Positions 35,846-45,461 of a stretch of 64,000 nucleotides of DNA are shown piece by piece. Under the pieces are notes generated by a model. That model saw nothing but the letters and a program-made list of their open reading frames with translations, was not told the DNA's origin and searched no databases. How positions within the stretch are numbered: position 1 is the stretch's first letter; each line of letters starts with the position of its first letter. The position numbers and the translations under genes were made by a program. Origin of the DNA: Corynebacterium sp. ACRPS (lineage in GTDB: Bacteria; Actinomycetota; Actinomycetes; Mycobacteriales; Mycobacteriaceae); NCBI RefSeq assembly GCF_022346005.1, contig NZ_JAKRMY010000011.1, positions 45,129 to 109,128 on the forward strand, given 5' to 3'.

Positions 35846-36661
35846 TTAAGCAGCGGATTGGCAGGTAGGGCACCAGGAGAGGTTTCGGCCCTCCATTACT
35901 TGTTCCGCAATCGGCGTGCCGCAGACATAGCAGGGCAGGCCGGCGCGCCGGTAGACGTAGACTTCGCCGCCGTGATCATCCTTGCGCGGGTCGCGCCCCA
36001 TGGCCTCGGGGGAGTGCTCGGCGCGCACGGTATCGATGCGGCCGTGCTCCACGCCGTAGTTCATGAGCTCTACCAGGTCTTTCCAGATGGCGAAGAATGT
36101 TTCACGGGAAACATCCTTGCCAGGGGTGAAGGGGGAGAGGCAGGCGCGAAAGAGGGCCTCCGCGCGGTAGATATTGCCCACACCGGCATACAGGTGCTGG
36201 TCCATCATGAGGGAACCTATGCTGCGGCGGGATTTGCTCACCTTGGCCCACAGGGCTTTTGGGTCGGCATCGGCGCGGAGCGGATCCTGGCCCACCTTGG
36301 TTAGTCGCGCCCGGTAGTCCTCCTCTGTAAGTAGCAGGCAGAATTGGGGCCCGCGCAGTTGCGCGGCTTGCGCCCCATTGTCTATGCGTATGCGGATTTG
36401 CCCGCGGGTTTCCTCGCGCGGTTCGAAGCTGAGCTTGCCGATGAGCCCCAGGTGAATATAGAGGATATGCGCCGGGTTGGTGGCGGTGAAGTGCACGAAG
36501 AGGTGCTTGCCGAAGGCCTCTGCGTGGTCGATTTCTGTACCGTCCAGGATGGCCGCCTCGGCGGCGAAGCGGCCTTGCGGGCTGGTCACGCTGAGCGGCA
36601 TCCCGCGATAGTCAGTGTTGAGTGTGAGGGCTAGGCGGTGGATCACGTGACCTTCAGGCAT
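35846..36661 (-). CDS. endonuclease VIII-like DNA glycosylase (Nei family)
   Basis: A 271-residue Fpg/Nei DNA glycosylase/AP lyase that removes oxidised pyrimidines or ring-opened purines. ATG at 36661 gives MPEGHVIHRLA: Pro2 is the nucleophile after Met removal and Glu3 the second catalytic residue. The H2TH region contains QHLYAGVGNIYRAEALF, and the C-terminal zinc finger is C-x2-C-x16-C-x2-C. MPEGH (rather than MPELPE) points to the Nei2-like actinobacterial group. The longer upstream-open frame is rejected. A one-mismatch parS sequence encodes DVSRETFF in the middle of the protein. Confidence 0.93.
   Translation of the reverse strand: MPEGHVIHRLALTLNTDYRGMPLSVTSPQGRFAAEAAILDGTEIDHAEAFGKHLFVHFTATNPAHILYIHLGLIGKLSFEPREETRGQIRIRIDNGAQAAQLRGPQFCLLLTEEDYRARLTKVGQDPLRADADPKALWAKVSKSRRSIGSLMMDQHLYAGVGNIYRAEALFRACLSPFTPGKDVSRETFFAIWKDLVELMNYGVEHGRIDTVRAEHSPEAMGRDPRKDDHGGEVYVYRRAGLPCYVCGTPIAEQVMEGRNLSWCPTCQSAA
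36099..36114. other. parS-like site inside the Nei gene
   Basis: TGTTTCACGGGAAACA, 15 of 16 matches; the single change (T to G) is in the central CGTG. It stands 22 kb away from the main parS cluster and again encodes Val-Ser-Arg-Glu-Thr. Confidence 0.6.
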
Positions 36662-36779
36662 GACTTCAGTGTAGTGAAATAGTTGGTCGCCCCCAACTAG
36701 GGTGCGTGGCGCCGGGGGATGAAAAAGAGTAAACTCGAAGCGCGGATTGATTTTATTTCTATTGAAGGGTCGATAAATC

Positions 36780-38276
36780 ATGACGCATAAAATCGGTTTT
36801 GACCGAGAAAAATACATAGAGCTGCAGTCAAAGCACATACAGGCCCGCCGCGAAGAAATCGGCGGAAAGCTCTATCTGGAAATGGGCGGCAAGCTTTTCG
36901 ATGATATGCACGCCTCCCGAGTGCTGCCGGGCTTTACCCCGGATAACAAGATCGCCATGCTGGAGCGCATCAAAGAGGACATTGAAATCCTCCCGTGCAT
37001 CAACGCCAAAGACATTGCCCGCCACAAAGTCCGCGCTGATTTAGACATCCTGTATGAAGACGACCTCCTGCGCTTGGTGGACGTATTCCGCAGCCGCGGC
37101 TTCTTGGTTGAAAACATCGTCATGACCCAGGTGGAAGACGGAAATGCGCAGGCAGAAGCGTTCATCGAAAAGCTCGAGCGCCTCGGCCTCAAGGTAGCTC
37201 GCCACCGCGTTATCCCTGGCTATCCCACGAATACGGATCTCATTGTGTCTGAGGATGGCCTTGGCAAGAACGAGTTCGCGGAAACCTCCCGGGACTTGGT
37301 CGTCGTGACCGCCCCAGGTCCTGGTTCCGGCAAGCTCGCCACCGCACTATCGCAGGTCTACCACGAGCACCAGCGCGGCAATAACGCTGGTTACGCCAAG
37401 TTTGAGACCTTCCCCATCTGGAATCTTCCCCTCGAGCACCCGGTTAACCTGGCCTATGAGGCAGCCACGGTGGATCTCAACGATTCCAATATTATTGACC
37501 ACTTCCACTTGAGCGCCCACGGCGAATCCACGGTCAACTACAACCGCGACGTTGAGGCCTTCCCGCTGCTGCGGACCCTGCTGGAAAAGCTCACCGGCAC
37601 CACGCCGTATGAATCGCCCACGGACATGGGCGTGAATATGGCCGGCTACTGCATTACCGATGACGCGGTCTGCCGCGCCGCCGCCCAACAGGAAATCATC
37701 CGCCGCTACTTCAAGGCCAAGGTGGAAGAAGCCCGCGCCGGGCTGGGCGATGAGCAGTCTGAGCGCGCCGCCGTCGTCATGGCAAAGGCCGGCATCAAAG
37801 CCGATGACCGCCCAGTAGTGGGCCCGGCCCGCAAGCGCGCGGAGGAAACCGATGGACCCGCCTCCGCAATGCAGCTTCACGATGGCACCATCATCACCGG
37901 CCGGACCTCCCCGCTGCTGGGCTGCTCCGCGGCGATGCTGCTCAATGCCCTCAAGTACTTAGCCGGCATCGATGACGATACCCACCTGCTCTCGCCGGAA
38001 TCGATAGAGCCAATCCAAACGCTCAAGACGAAGCACTTGGGTTCTTCCAATCCCCGCCTGCACACCGATGAAGTGCTCATCGCGCTGTCCGTATCCGCCG
38101 CAAAGGACGAGGATGCCCGCAAGGCGCTGGAGCAGATCAAGGAACTTTCCGGCTGCGATGTCCACACCACCACCATCCTGGGCTCGGTGGATGAGGGCAT
38201 CTTCCGCAACCTTGGCGTGCTTGTGACCTCAGATCCGGTCTTCGCCCGCAAGAAGGCGCTGTACCAGAAGCGCTAA
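36780..38276 (+). CDS. DUF1846 domain protein
   Basis: A 498-residue protein of the DUF1846 family, structurally characterised in other bacteria but without a confirmed activity. Family features: [15 protein letters not shown] at the N-terminus, [23 protein letters not shown] (a P-loop-like GPGSGK, about residues 178-184), [28 protein letters not shown] in the centre (quoted in part), and [19 protein letters not shown]. The ATG follows GAAGGG by ten bases. Possibly a nucleotide-binding enzyme given the GSGK loop. Single gene transcribed divergently from nei. Confidence 0.9.
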   Translation: MTHKIGFDREKYIELQSKHIQARREEIGGKLYLEMGGKLFDDMHASRVLPGFTPDNKIAMLERIKEDIEILPCINAKDIARHKVRADLDILYEDDLLRLVDVFRSRGFLVENIVMTQVEDGNAQAEAFIEKLERLGLKVARHRVIPGYPTNTDLIVSEDGLGKNEFAETSRDLVVVTAPGPGSGKLATALSQVYHEHQRGNNAGYAKFETFPIWNLPLEHPVNLAYEAATVDLNDSNIIDHFHLSAHGESTVNYNRDVEAFPLLRTLLEKLTGTTPYESPTDMGVNMAGYCITDDAVCRAAAQQEIIRRYFKAKVEEARAGLGDEQSERAAVVMAKAGIKADDRPVVGPARKRAEETDGPASAMQLHDGTIITGRTSPLLGCSAAMLLNALKYLAGIDDDTHLLSPESIEPIQTLKTKHLGSSNPRLHTDEVLIALSVSAAKDEDARKALEQIKELSGCDVHTTTILGSVDEGIFRNLGVLVTSDPVFARKKALYQKR

Positions 38277-38312
38277 GGAATTGGGGATCTTTCCGGTAGC
38301 GGGCCTAAGATT

Positions 38313-39260
38313 ATGGGCGTGACTATCGGCAAAGTTCTCCTATATTACTGCTTTACCCCCATTGAGGATCCCACCGCCGTCATGCTATGGCAGCGCACCC
38401 TGTGTGAGTCCTTGGGCTTAAAGGGGCGCATCCTCATTTCGGAACACGGCATCAATGGCACCGTTGGTGGCGACATGGATGCCTGCAAGCGCTACGTGCG
38501 TCAAACCCGTGAGTACCCAGGCTTTAAGCGCATGCAGTTCAAGTGGTCCGATGGCGGAGCCGATGATTTCCCGCGCCTATCGGTTAAGGTGCGCGATGAA
38601 ATCGTGGCCTTTGGTGCCCCAGGCGAGCTGAAGGTAGATGAAACCGGTGTCGTCGGCGGCGGTACACACCTCAAGCCGGAAGAGGTCAACAAGCTGGTAG
38701 AAGAGCGCGGCGATGAGGTCGTCTTCTTCGATGGGCGCAATGCAATGGAAGCAGAGATTGGCAAATTCAAAAATGCCGTCGTGCCGGATGTGCGCACCAC
38801 CCATGATTTCATTGAAGAGCTGGAATCCGGCAAATACGACTGGATGAAGGACAAACCGGTCGTCTCCTATTGCACCGGCGGCATCCGGTGTGAGGTCCTT
38901 TCCTCCCTGATGAAGAATCGCGGGTTCAACGAGATTTATCAGATTGATGGTGGCATCGTGCGCTACGGCGAAAAGTACGGCAATGATGGCCTGTGGGAAG
39001 GCTCCATGTACGTCTTTGATAAGCGCATGCACCAAGAGTTTGGCCAAGGACTAGAGGATCCGGGCTTTATCCAATTGGGCCACTGTGTGCACTGCGGCAA
39101 GGGCACTAATACCTTCCACAACTGCATCAACGAGGACACGTGCCGCCAGCAGGTGCTCATCTGTGATGACTGCATCCAGCATGTAGAAACGCAGCATTGC
39201 GGCCGACCAGATTGCGCCGAGGTGGCAGCAAAATTCGTCGACCAAGATTCCAAGGCTTGA
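38313..39260 (+). CDS. trhO: tRNA uridine 5-oxyacetic acid pathway hydroxylase, rhodanese-like
   Basis: A 315-residue TrhO (YceA) protein, which hydroxylates wobble uridine 34 in tRNA to 5-hydroxyuridine. N-terminal acylphosphatase-like domain with [11 protein letters not shown], then the rhodanese domain with the active-site loop [16 protein letters not shown] (catalytic Cys about residue 188), and a Cys-rich C-terminal segment ([15 protein letters not shown], then CDDC). Length and order match the family. No operon partner. Confidence 0.93.
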   Translation: MGVTIGKVLLYYCFTPIEDPTAVMLWQRTLCESLGLKGRILISEHGINGTVGGDMDACKRYVRQTREYPGFKRMQFKWSDGGADDFPRLSVKVRDEIVAFGAPGELKVDETGVVGGGTHLKPEEVNKLVEERGDEVVFFDGRNAMEAEIGKFKNAVVPDVRTTHDFIEELESGKYDWMKDKPVVSYCTGGIRCEVLSSLMKNRGFNEIYQIDGGIVRYGEKYGNDGLWEGSMYVFDKRMHQEFGQGLEDPGFIQLGHCVHCGKGTNTFHNCINEDTCRQQVLICDDCIQHVETQHCGRPDCAEVAAKFVDQDSKA

Positions 39261-39360
39261 TTAGAAATTGCTAGGTACTGTAAAACAGGCGCGAGATCGC
39301 TAGATGCAGCGCCCAGCAGATGCTTTGCTTCGTCTTTGCGTGGACTGAGTGTTAACCAAA

Positions 39361-39381
39361 GTGGTAATAAAATTTTACCAC
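39361..39381. repeat. inverted repeat in the trhO-phospholipase gap
   Basis: GTGGTAA-TAAAATT-TTACCAC, perfect 7-bp arms. It is AT-rich and has no T-tract, so it looks more like an operator than a terminator. The remainder of this 257-base gap holds a promoter-poor sequence with nothing else recognised. Confidence 0.45.
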
Positions 39382-39517
39382 CATTTTACTTGCTGCAAAG
39401 TACTTTCAAGTATGTTGATTTTTATAGGTCCAGCTTTGGCCGTTGCGCTGCAGAGATCGTACGCATCGGTGGCAGGCGGGCCTAAGGTTTTCACATTCGA
39501 CTTGAGGAGTTTAGTTT

Positions 39518-40152
39518 ATGCCCAATATTAAGATGAAGGGGGGCGCGTTGCCGCGGCTGCACTCGTTGCCCTAGGTGCGATTTCTGTTGCAGTTCCGTCC
39601 GCCGTTGCGGCTGAACAAACTGATGAGACGGTGAACGCGGTTAATGATGCTGTTGGAAAAGAATTGCCTCCCGAGGTTGCTAAGCAATTGGATGAGTGGG
39701 CAGCATCTCAGAATCTTGATCTCGATGCCGAATTTCAAGAGGAACCTGTAACTACATCTACCGAGACTCAAAAGGCTCTTGCTGATAAGCACATTGTAAT
39801 GTTCAACCGAGCAGGGGTTGAACCCCCACCGGGTTATGTGTATGACCCTTCAAAGGGAAGTCTGAATGACTATTGTACGAAGTCTCCCGATCAGTTCCCC
39901 GCTCCTGGCGACAATGCTGATTTCTCTGGCGCATGCGCAAAGCACGACATGTGCTACGGAGCCCATCAGGATCCCGGTGAGCGTGTGGGCTGCAATGTTC
40001 AACTAAATAAGGACATGGTTCATATTTGCCAGAGCGTTTATCCAAACGCTGCCGATCCGCGTAGGGGAGGCTGTCTTTCTACTGCAGCAACCTATTTTGC
40101 TTTTGTCACTGCAGCTCATCCTAGCCAGTGGAACCCTACGATTTCGGGATAA
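39518..40152 (+). pseudogene. secreted prokaryotic phospholipase A2, frameshifted in a G6 run
   Basis: The C-terminal domain has the bacterial phospholipase A2 signature GACAKHDMCYGAH, with the His-Asp catalytic pair and paired cysteines, and would hydrolyse phospholipids outside the cell. ATG at 39518 has GAGGAG eight bases upstream, but its frame stops after 18 codons. The true signal peptide (AALVALGAISVAVPSAVAA) lies in another frame from 39544 on. One extra G in the run at 39538-39543 would fuse the two into MPNIKMKGG plus signal peptide plus enzyme. Hence off-phase, decayed, or a base-calling error. Codon usage and GC are lower than in neighbours. Confidence 0.8.
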
Positions 40153-40173
40153 GAGAAGCAAAGGAGAGTAACT

Positions 40174-40536
40174 ATGGCAAGTGGAAAACTCCGTCCGCTT
40201 TGGCCTGAATTGGTGGCGGCTGTCTTAGGGGTGGCTCTCGTTCTTATGGCCCCAGTCAGAATCGGTTGGATCGGCACTGTGGTCATTATTCTATCTGCGG
40301 TTTCCGCAATTACCACGTTAATTCTCTCGAAACAGTCCGCGAAAGTTCAGTTGACAGGAATGATCATCGGCATCATTGCCATTGCAGTCGGTCTGTTAAT
40401 CGGTTCAAAAAATGATGGGCAAACTGCGATCTTCTCGCCGGCCCTTGTTTGGGTACTTGGTGCGGGACTAGTGATGTCGACCCTTTGTACTTTGATAGCT
40501 CGAAATTTGAAAGTTAATTCAAAGCAAACAGCTTAG
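40174..40536 (+). CDS. small four-helix membrane protein
   Basis: A 120-residue hydrophobic protein with four predicted helices separated by short loops and a positively charged end (RNLKVNSKQTA). No family recognised. AAAGGAG sits seven bases before its ATG, and the gene begins 21 bases after the phospholipase stop, so the two are probably co-transcribed. Like the phospholipase, it has lower GC than surrounding genes. It might be an immunity or helper protein for the secreted enzyme, but nothing in the sequence shows this. Confidence 0.7.
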   Translation: MASGKLRPLWPELVAAVLGVALVLMAPVRIGWIGTVVIILSAVSAITTLILSKQSAKVQLTGMIIGIIAIAVGLLIGSKNDGQTAIFSPALVWVLGAGLVMSTLCTLIARNLKVNSKQTA

Positions 40537-40556
40537 GATTTTGAGTCTTTTCTCCG

Positions 40557-40596
40557 GCGGCCTCGTCTACCTATCTAGCATAGTAGGCGGGGCCGC
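40557..40596 (+). terminator. terminator of the phospholipase unit
   Basis: A 14-bp stem (GCGGCCTCGTCTAC against GTAGGCGGGGCCGC, two G-U pairs) with a 12-base loop, followed by TCTCGTGCTT. Located 20 bases past the small membrane gene. Confidence 0.8.
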
Positions 40597-40727
40597 TCTC
40601 GTGCTTACTGACTGGGTGGTTAGGTGTTTGTAGAGGACAGTCGACTTAGAGAGTCAGTACCCATGACTGGTTACGGTCAACATGCAGTGCAAACGCAGTT
40701 GGCAGCCCAGCTAGCCAAGCAGGAGAG

Positions 40728-41476
40728 CTAGTCGCGCGCCTTTTCCTTGTGGAAGGAGTCCCACCACCACTGTTGCCACGCGGTGGCGTGTGGGTTGCCT
40801 GGCGGATAGGTGACGCCACCGGGCGTGTGTAGTTCGGTCACCGGGCTAATGCCGTGCAGCGAGTTGAGGAACCACAGGGGGCATTCGGTGGTGAGCTCCG
40901 GGGGGGGAGCGGGCGTGTTTCGGTCCGTATGCCTAGGGCCGCGGCGCGCCGGGTGACCTGGTGCAGCGTGATGCTGGGCAGCGCCGTCCCGGTGGGGAGG
41001 ACAAGAGTCTCTCCTCCCAAGCGACGAGCGCGCCGGTGGTAGTCTCCATCATGGCACCGGTGGAATCCACAATGATGGTGTCATCGGTGCCGTCTACCTG
41101 ATACTCGGCACGGTAGCGTGCCCGTGCTGGGAAATCAGGGCCCTTGACTAACGGCTGCGAGCAAGGGTCGGGAGCATGTGCATAGGATAGCCGGGTGACT
41201 GGGCGCGCTGGGGGAGCGGGGCGAATATCCAGGCGCAGTTGTCCGGCGGCTAGCGAGATACGGGGAAAAAGATCGCCCGGGGGCGAAGAGCTGCAGCATC
41301 GCAGGAACGAATCCCGCGGGAAGCGGTCCGGCCACCGACTCCAAGCGCCGGAGGTGAAGGTGAAGGCCGTTTGAGTGGGCGTCGCCAAGCATCCGCCAGG
41401 AATCCGCAACGTCGAAGGGGCCGGGGTGGGGTTGGTGCGGAATAAAACTGCCGTCGTGCCAGAGATAGGTGCTCAT
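40728..41476 (-). pseudogene. pabC: aminodeoxychorismate lyase (pabC), broken by three frameshifts
   Basis: Pieces in three frames together make one class IV aminotransferase-fold protein: MSTYLWHDGSFIPH, then ISLAAGQLRLDIRP with VDSTGAMMETTTGALVAW, then GGETLVLPTGTALPSITLHQV, then ECPLWFLNSLHGISPV to the end. This fold releases pyruvate from aminodeoxychorismate to give p-aminobenzoate for folate. Frame changes map to 41279-41283 (G5), about 41016-41018 (G3 in the coding strand) and 40900-40907 (G8). The ATG overlaps the pabAB stop (ATGA), the normal coupling. With three lesions no functional product is expected. Confidence 0.85.
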
Positions 41477-43336
41477 TGCCATGCCCCTAATACGGACTGC
41501 GCTTTGAGGTTGCGCTCTTCTAGCTCGGCTATTGGATCCGAATCCAAAACGATGGCCCCGCCGGCCCCGATAGTGACCTCACCGCCCGCGCGTACGGTCG
41601 TGCGAATGACCACGCTGAGATCGGCTTGTTCATCAAAACCCAAGTAGCCCACCACGCCAGAGTAGACCCTGCGCGGGCTGGTCTCGAGCTGATCGATGAT
41701 TTCGCAGGTGCGCAGCTTTGGCGCGCCCGTCATCGAGCCAGGAGGAAAGGTCGCGCGGAGAGCATCTACTGCGGTGGTACCGGTTCGCAGTTGTCCAGTT
41801 ATGGAGGACACCAATTGATGAACCGTGGCATAGCTTTCTACCTGCATCAACTTTGGCACGCGCACGCTGTCGAGCTCGCATACTCGGGAAAGGTCATTGC
41901 GCAGCAGGTCCACGATCATGAGGTTTTCGGCGCGCGTCCTCAGGTCCGTGGTCAACAACGCAGGATCTTGGTCGGCGGAGATAGTGCCTTTAATCGGCTT
42001 GGCCTCCATCTCACGCCCGTGCACGGTGAGGAAGCGCTCAGGCGAGGCACTGCACACTTCTACGCCATCGAAGACGAGGTGCGCGGCATAGGGAGCGGGA
42101 TTGCGCGAGCGCAGTTGGGGGTAGAGCTCCCCCTCCCCTCGGCCGTGGCCGAGTAGGTATCGGTTAGGCAGACCTCGTAGCTCTCGCCGACGTGCAGGAA
42201 TCCTTGGGCGCGCTTAATCCGCTCCAGGTAGCCGGGGCTGCGCCAGGAGCCCGCGCTGAGCGACGCCCCGCTGCCTTCCCCAGTGTCCTGTAGCCCATCC
42301 GCGCCCAAGGCGGTTTCCAATCGGTCCAGCAGATCTTCAGCGCTGTTGCCAGCCAGGCAGCACAGATGCGCGGTTTCTGCCTGGTGGTCATAGACGATAA
42401 AGGATCGCGGACGCACAAAATAAGCATCTGGGTAAGGGGAGCGGTGGCTTAACGCAATGGGCAGGGTGAGCTGGGCGCACTCATAGGCTAGGTAGCCGAT
42501 AACCCCGCCGGTGAAGGGAAGTTCTGGGGCGTTGGTGACGCGGGTAGCGAGCTCACGGTCAAGGAGGGCGGGGATATCGGGGGATTCGCCAAGCCGGTAG
42601 CGGAAGGAGCGGCTCAACGTACCGGCGGTATCACCGAGGATGGAATAGCGCCTGTGGGGATCCGCGGAGTCGAGGAAAAGGCATCGTCGCCTTCGGCGCG
42701 CAGGGTGGCAAAGACACGTGCGCAGTCTACCGCGCCGGGAATCTCGCGGTGGAGCAGGCGAAACCCACCCAGGAAATTGCGCATGATCTGCCTCCCATAG
42801 TGGGTGAGCACCGACTCGGGATGGAATTGCACGCCCCAGTGCGGCAACCCATCGACCTTGAGCGCTTGAATGACGCCATCCTCGCTGCGGGCATGAACGG
42901 TGACACCGAAGACCTCGTCAATCTGCAGGGAGTGGTAGCGCACTACCTCGAAGTTTTGCGGGATTCCAGCAAAGATTCCCTCGCCCGAGTGGCTAATGGT
43001 AGAGACAAAACCGTGGCGCGGCTGCGGCGCACGAGAAACTTGGGCGCCGGCCAACAGGCCCAGCCCTTCGTGGCAAAGGCATACGCCCAGCACCGGAATC
43101 TCGGCCGAGGTTGCGGCGGCAATGACGGCTCAGGCAGCACCGAAATCCTCCTCCCGTTCAGACCTGCCCGGACCAGGAGAAATCACCACATGAGAAAACT
43201 CGCCCGCACGGACGCGCTCGGGGAGCCCCTCCGCCTCACCGGCAGCGACGACGAGTGGCTCGCAGCCTGCTACCTCCGCGATGAGGTGGGCGAGGTTAAA
43301 GGTATAAGAATCGTAATTATCAAGCAGAGGGATCAT
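41473..43336 (-). pseudogene. pabAB: fused aminodeoxychorismate synthase (pabAB), broken
   Basis: A PabA glutamine amidotransferase domain joined to a PabB chorismate-binding domain, which together make aminodeoxychorismate for folate. PabA pieces: LLDNYDSYTFNLAHLI, VVISPGPGRSEREEDFG, then VLGVCLCHEG and VQFHPESVLTHYG. PabB pieces: GGVIGYLAYECAQ, GESYEVCLTDTY, ELYPQLRSRNPAPY, SASPERFL, GSMTGAPKLRTCEII. Lesions: an in-frame TGA at 43130-43132 after EDFGAA, a frameshift at the A4 run 42676-42679, and another in the C-runs 42129-42138. All expected catalytic blocks remain recognisable, so the damage is recent or artefactual. Confidence 0.87.
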
Positions 43337-43353
43337 CGGGAGGTGGAATTTCT

Positions 43354-43836
43354 CTAGGTGGTGCCCGAATCCATGAGGAAAAGCTGGATATCGCTAATAG
43401 CCCAGATCATGAAATTGAAAGCTACCACCCAAAAGATCGCCATCCAGCTACGCCAGCGCAGGTAGCGGCGCAGCTTGCGCACCATAATGATCGCGCAGCC
43501 AATCATGCCCAGCAGTGGGATGATCATGGTGGAAATGGCAAAGAAGTTTCTTTGGCCTTCGGTACACAGCCAGCTTGCGGTGCCGTCCTCGCACAGGGGT
43601 CCGCCGGTAAGGCGCGAAAAGAGCGCGACGCCGAAGCCATATAGCGCGGAGATGACCAGCACGGACACCATGTACCAGACGGCTTGGCGTGTGGAGCGCC
43701 GGTTGGCGGCGGCTACCTCGACGGGATCGGGCTCGTCTGCCAAATCATCGAAGCTTTGCGGCTCGGGCCGGCGCAGGTTGGCATAATCGGCGTCGGTCGT
43801 CAGGTCGTTTTCGGGGTGCTCTGGGCGCGAGCTCAT
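43354..43836 (-). CDS. membrane protein of unknown function
   Basis: A 160-residue protein: an acidic, proline-containing cytosolic N-terminus of about 45 residues, then three transmembrane helices (starting near residues 52, 96 and 131), with a short extracytoplasmic loop containing two cysteines ([17 protein letters not shown]) that could form a disulfide. No family recognised. It ends 17 bases before pabAB and may share its transcript; it is itself intact. Confidence 0.7.
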   Translation of the reverse strand: MSSRPEHPENDLTTDADYANLRRPEPQSFDDLADEPDPVEVAAANRRSTRQAVWYMVSVLVISALYGFGVALFSRLTGGPLCEDGTASWLCTEGQRNFFAISTMIIPLLGMIGCAIIMVRKLRRYLRWRSWMAIFWVVAFNFMIWAISDIQLFLMDSGTT

Positions 43837-43846
43837 ACATCAAAGC

Positions 43847-44818
43847 CTAGTCGGTCGCGGGGTGAATGAGTACCGGTACGCGAATATGAGGGAGCAACTC
43901 GGTTGCGTTAGAACCCAAAAAGACCCGCGCGATGGGGCCTTGTGGGGTAGAGGCCATCAACATTAGATCGCCCTTTTTCCACTTGAGCGAATCAACGGCA
44001 CCGGACCACCCGGCCCCGGAACCGATCTCAGAGGAGACCTCGAGCTCCGGGTAAGCATCTTGGATGCGGTCGCGAGCCCGGTCGAGCATTGCTAACGAAT
44101 CCTCGTGCCACTCGGCGGTGAGCTTTAGCGCAATATCGCTTTTATCCTTCGACGGGGAATTCAGCAGGTCATTCGCTGAGAAAGCCAAGATGCGCAGGGG
44201 TAGATCCCAGCGATCCGCCAGCGCGGCTGCACCCAATAATTCCCTATCCGCACGGTCACCGCGCTCCGTAATGACAAAATTAAAGCGGGTCACGCCGTGT
44301 TTCGATAATTTGGCCTTGCGCGGGATAAGCCCTAAAGATTGTGGCGAGTAGTGCAGGAGGGTATCCGCAGTTGAACTGGGGAAAAAGCGGCCCTTGGGCG
44401 CGGCCTGGTTGGGGCCTAAAAGTATGAGATCAGCCTGAAAATCCTGGGCCATCTCAGTAAGGAGCTGGGGGCGGGAAGGGCCATCGACAAGCACGGAGGG
44501 CGTATCGTCCCAGTACTTTTCCGGGATACCTGCCTCCGTCAGGGCCGCAGCGGTGGCTGTCGTGCATGCTTGCTTTTGCTCTTTAAACCATTTTTTGTAT
44601 TTCCCGCCTAGCTTGGACAAGGACGTCGTGGTCCACGGTTGGAAAACCGTGGAAATAACGCGCACCTCTATCACCGCGGTGCGCGATAGCCATGCGGCGA
44701 AGTCGAGGGGTTCCGTACCGGAAGAGGAAGGACTCCACGAAATGAGGATGCGCAACGGCTCTTTGGCCGAGCCTTTATGCAGGGTCGGCAGCAGCGGTTG
44801 GTTAGATTTTTTGCCCAT
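43847..44818 (-). CDS. tandem universal stress protein (UspA family)
   Basis: A 323-residue protein with two UspA domains. The first (about 20-155) begins LRILISWSPSSSGTEPLDFAAWL and ends ADLILLGPNQAAPKGRFFPSSTADTLLH, the family's G-x2-G-x9-G(S/T) nucleotide loop in variant form. The second (about 175-320) begins RFNFVITERGDRADRELLGAAALA and ends LMLMASTPQGPIARVFLGSNATELLPHIRVPVLI (shown in part). Homologs respond to stress and bind ATP in some cases. Divergent inverted repeats lie upstream. Confidence 0.87.
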   Translation of the reverse strand: MGKKSNQPLLPTLHKGSAKEPLRILISWSPSSSGTEPLDFAAWLSRTAVIEVRVISTVFQPWTTTSLSKLGGKYKKWFKEQKQACTTATAAALTEAGIPEKYWDDTPSVLVDGPSRPQLLTEMAQDFQADLILLGPNQAAPKGRFFPSSTADTLLHYSPQSLGLIPRKAKLSKHGVTRFNFVITERGDRADRELLGAAALADRWDLPLRILAFSANDLLNSPSKDKSDIALKLTAEWHEDSLAMLDRARDRIQDAYPELEVSSEIGSGAGWSGAVDSLKWKKGDLMLMASTPQGPIARVFLGSNATELLPHIRVPVLIHPATD

Positions 44819-44842
44819 AGAATGAATAAGTATGCGAAAGCT

Positions 44843-44883
44843 TAATGAGTACTAAAGCTCATTATCGTCTGTTGCGGCCGCAA
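44843..44883. repeat. two inverted repeats between uspA and the MarR gene
   Basis: TAATGAG-(8)-CTCATTA at 44843-44864, and the perfect 12-bp palindrome TTGCGGCCGCAA at 44872-44883, the latter followed on the minus strand strand-wise by CAACAG and preceded by TTTAGTTT. One may terminate the MarR gene and one may regulate uspA; sequence does not decide. Confidence 0.4.
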
Positions 44884-44912
44884 AACTAAAATTGCATGTG
44901 GCCGTAAGCTCG

Positions 44913-45407
44913 CTACTCGCTATCCATGGTGGGGCGGTAGACATCCGCAAGCTTGGAAATGACCGCGCCCATCTCGCGGGCGGTGGCCAAGTCCTCGGGC
45001 TCGAGCCACCGCATAATCTCCGCAAGGGCCGCGGCGCGTTGCCCGGAAACTATGGCCAATTCGGACTCGCCCAGTTGGGTGAGCGCGACCAGCACGCCGC
45101 GGCGATCTTCTTCATCGCGGTGGCGTTCCACGAACCCGCGGCGTTCTAGTTGATAGAGCGCGTTGGACGCGGTGGGCATGCGGATAAGCTCTGCCTGGGC
45201 GATGGTGGATACGCGGGAAGGCCCGCGCAAGCGCAACTGGTTCATGATGGAGACCTGCGAGGTAGTCAGCGATGAACCCTCTGCAGTGCGCTGGAAAATA
45301 AGAATTAACTTATTGAGCGCCGGTTGGATGTCCCGCGCTACCTCTACCGCGTCCTCGTAGTTGGACGGGGACTTCGTTGGGTCCGTCTCATCATGGTGTT
45401 GCGTCAT
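44913..45407 (-). CDS. MarR family regulator (MalR-like)
   Basis: A 164-residue winged-helix regulator. The HTH lies in VSTIAQAELIRMPTASNALYQLERRGFVERH, and the wing contains DEEDRRGVLVALTQLGE, the classic MarR D-x-R-G motif. In C. glutamicum a MarR regulator named MalR lies near ino1 at the corresponding place and controls malic enzyme and envelope-stress genes; position and type suggest orthology here, which is inference. Encoded upstream-to-downstream with uspA but separated by inverted repeats. Confidence 0.85.
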   Translation of the reverse strand: MTQHHDETDPTKSPSNYEDAVEVARDIQPALNKLILIFQRTAEGSSLTTSQVSIMNQLRLRGPSRVSTIAQAELIRMPTASNALYQLERRGFVERHRDEEDRRGVLVALTQLGESELAIVSGQRAAALAEIMRWLEPEDLATAREMGAVISKLADVYRPTMDSE

Positions 45408-45461
45408 AGAACTAAATTCTATCGTGCCCTACCGCCTGGCGGTAGTATCGCGACGAAAAAA

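Noticed and set aside
40662..40730. Short frame of 22 codons starting MTGYGQHAV, sharing TAG with the pabC end
   Set aside because: No Shine-Dalgarno and no known homolog; convergent with pabC and probably chance.
39518..43336. Idea that the frameshifts are programmed ribosomal frameshifting
   Set aside because: Seven separate disruptions in three genes, one of them a nonsense codon, at different runs and without a shared slippery heptamer or downstream structure; decay, phase variation of the single phospholipase run, or base-calling error are simpler.
44872..44883. Perfect 12-bp palindrome TTGCGGCCGCAA as a protein-binding site
   Set aside because: GC palindromes of this size can arise by chance and no second copy or linked regulator supports a specific role; kept only as a repeat.
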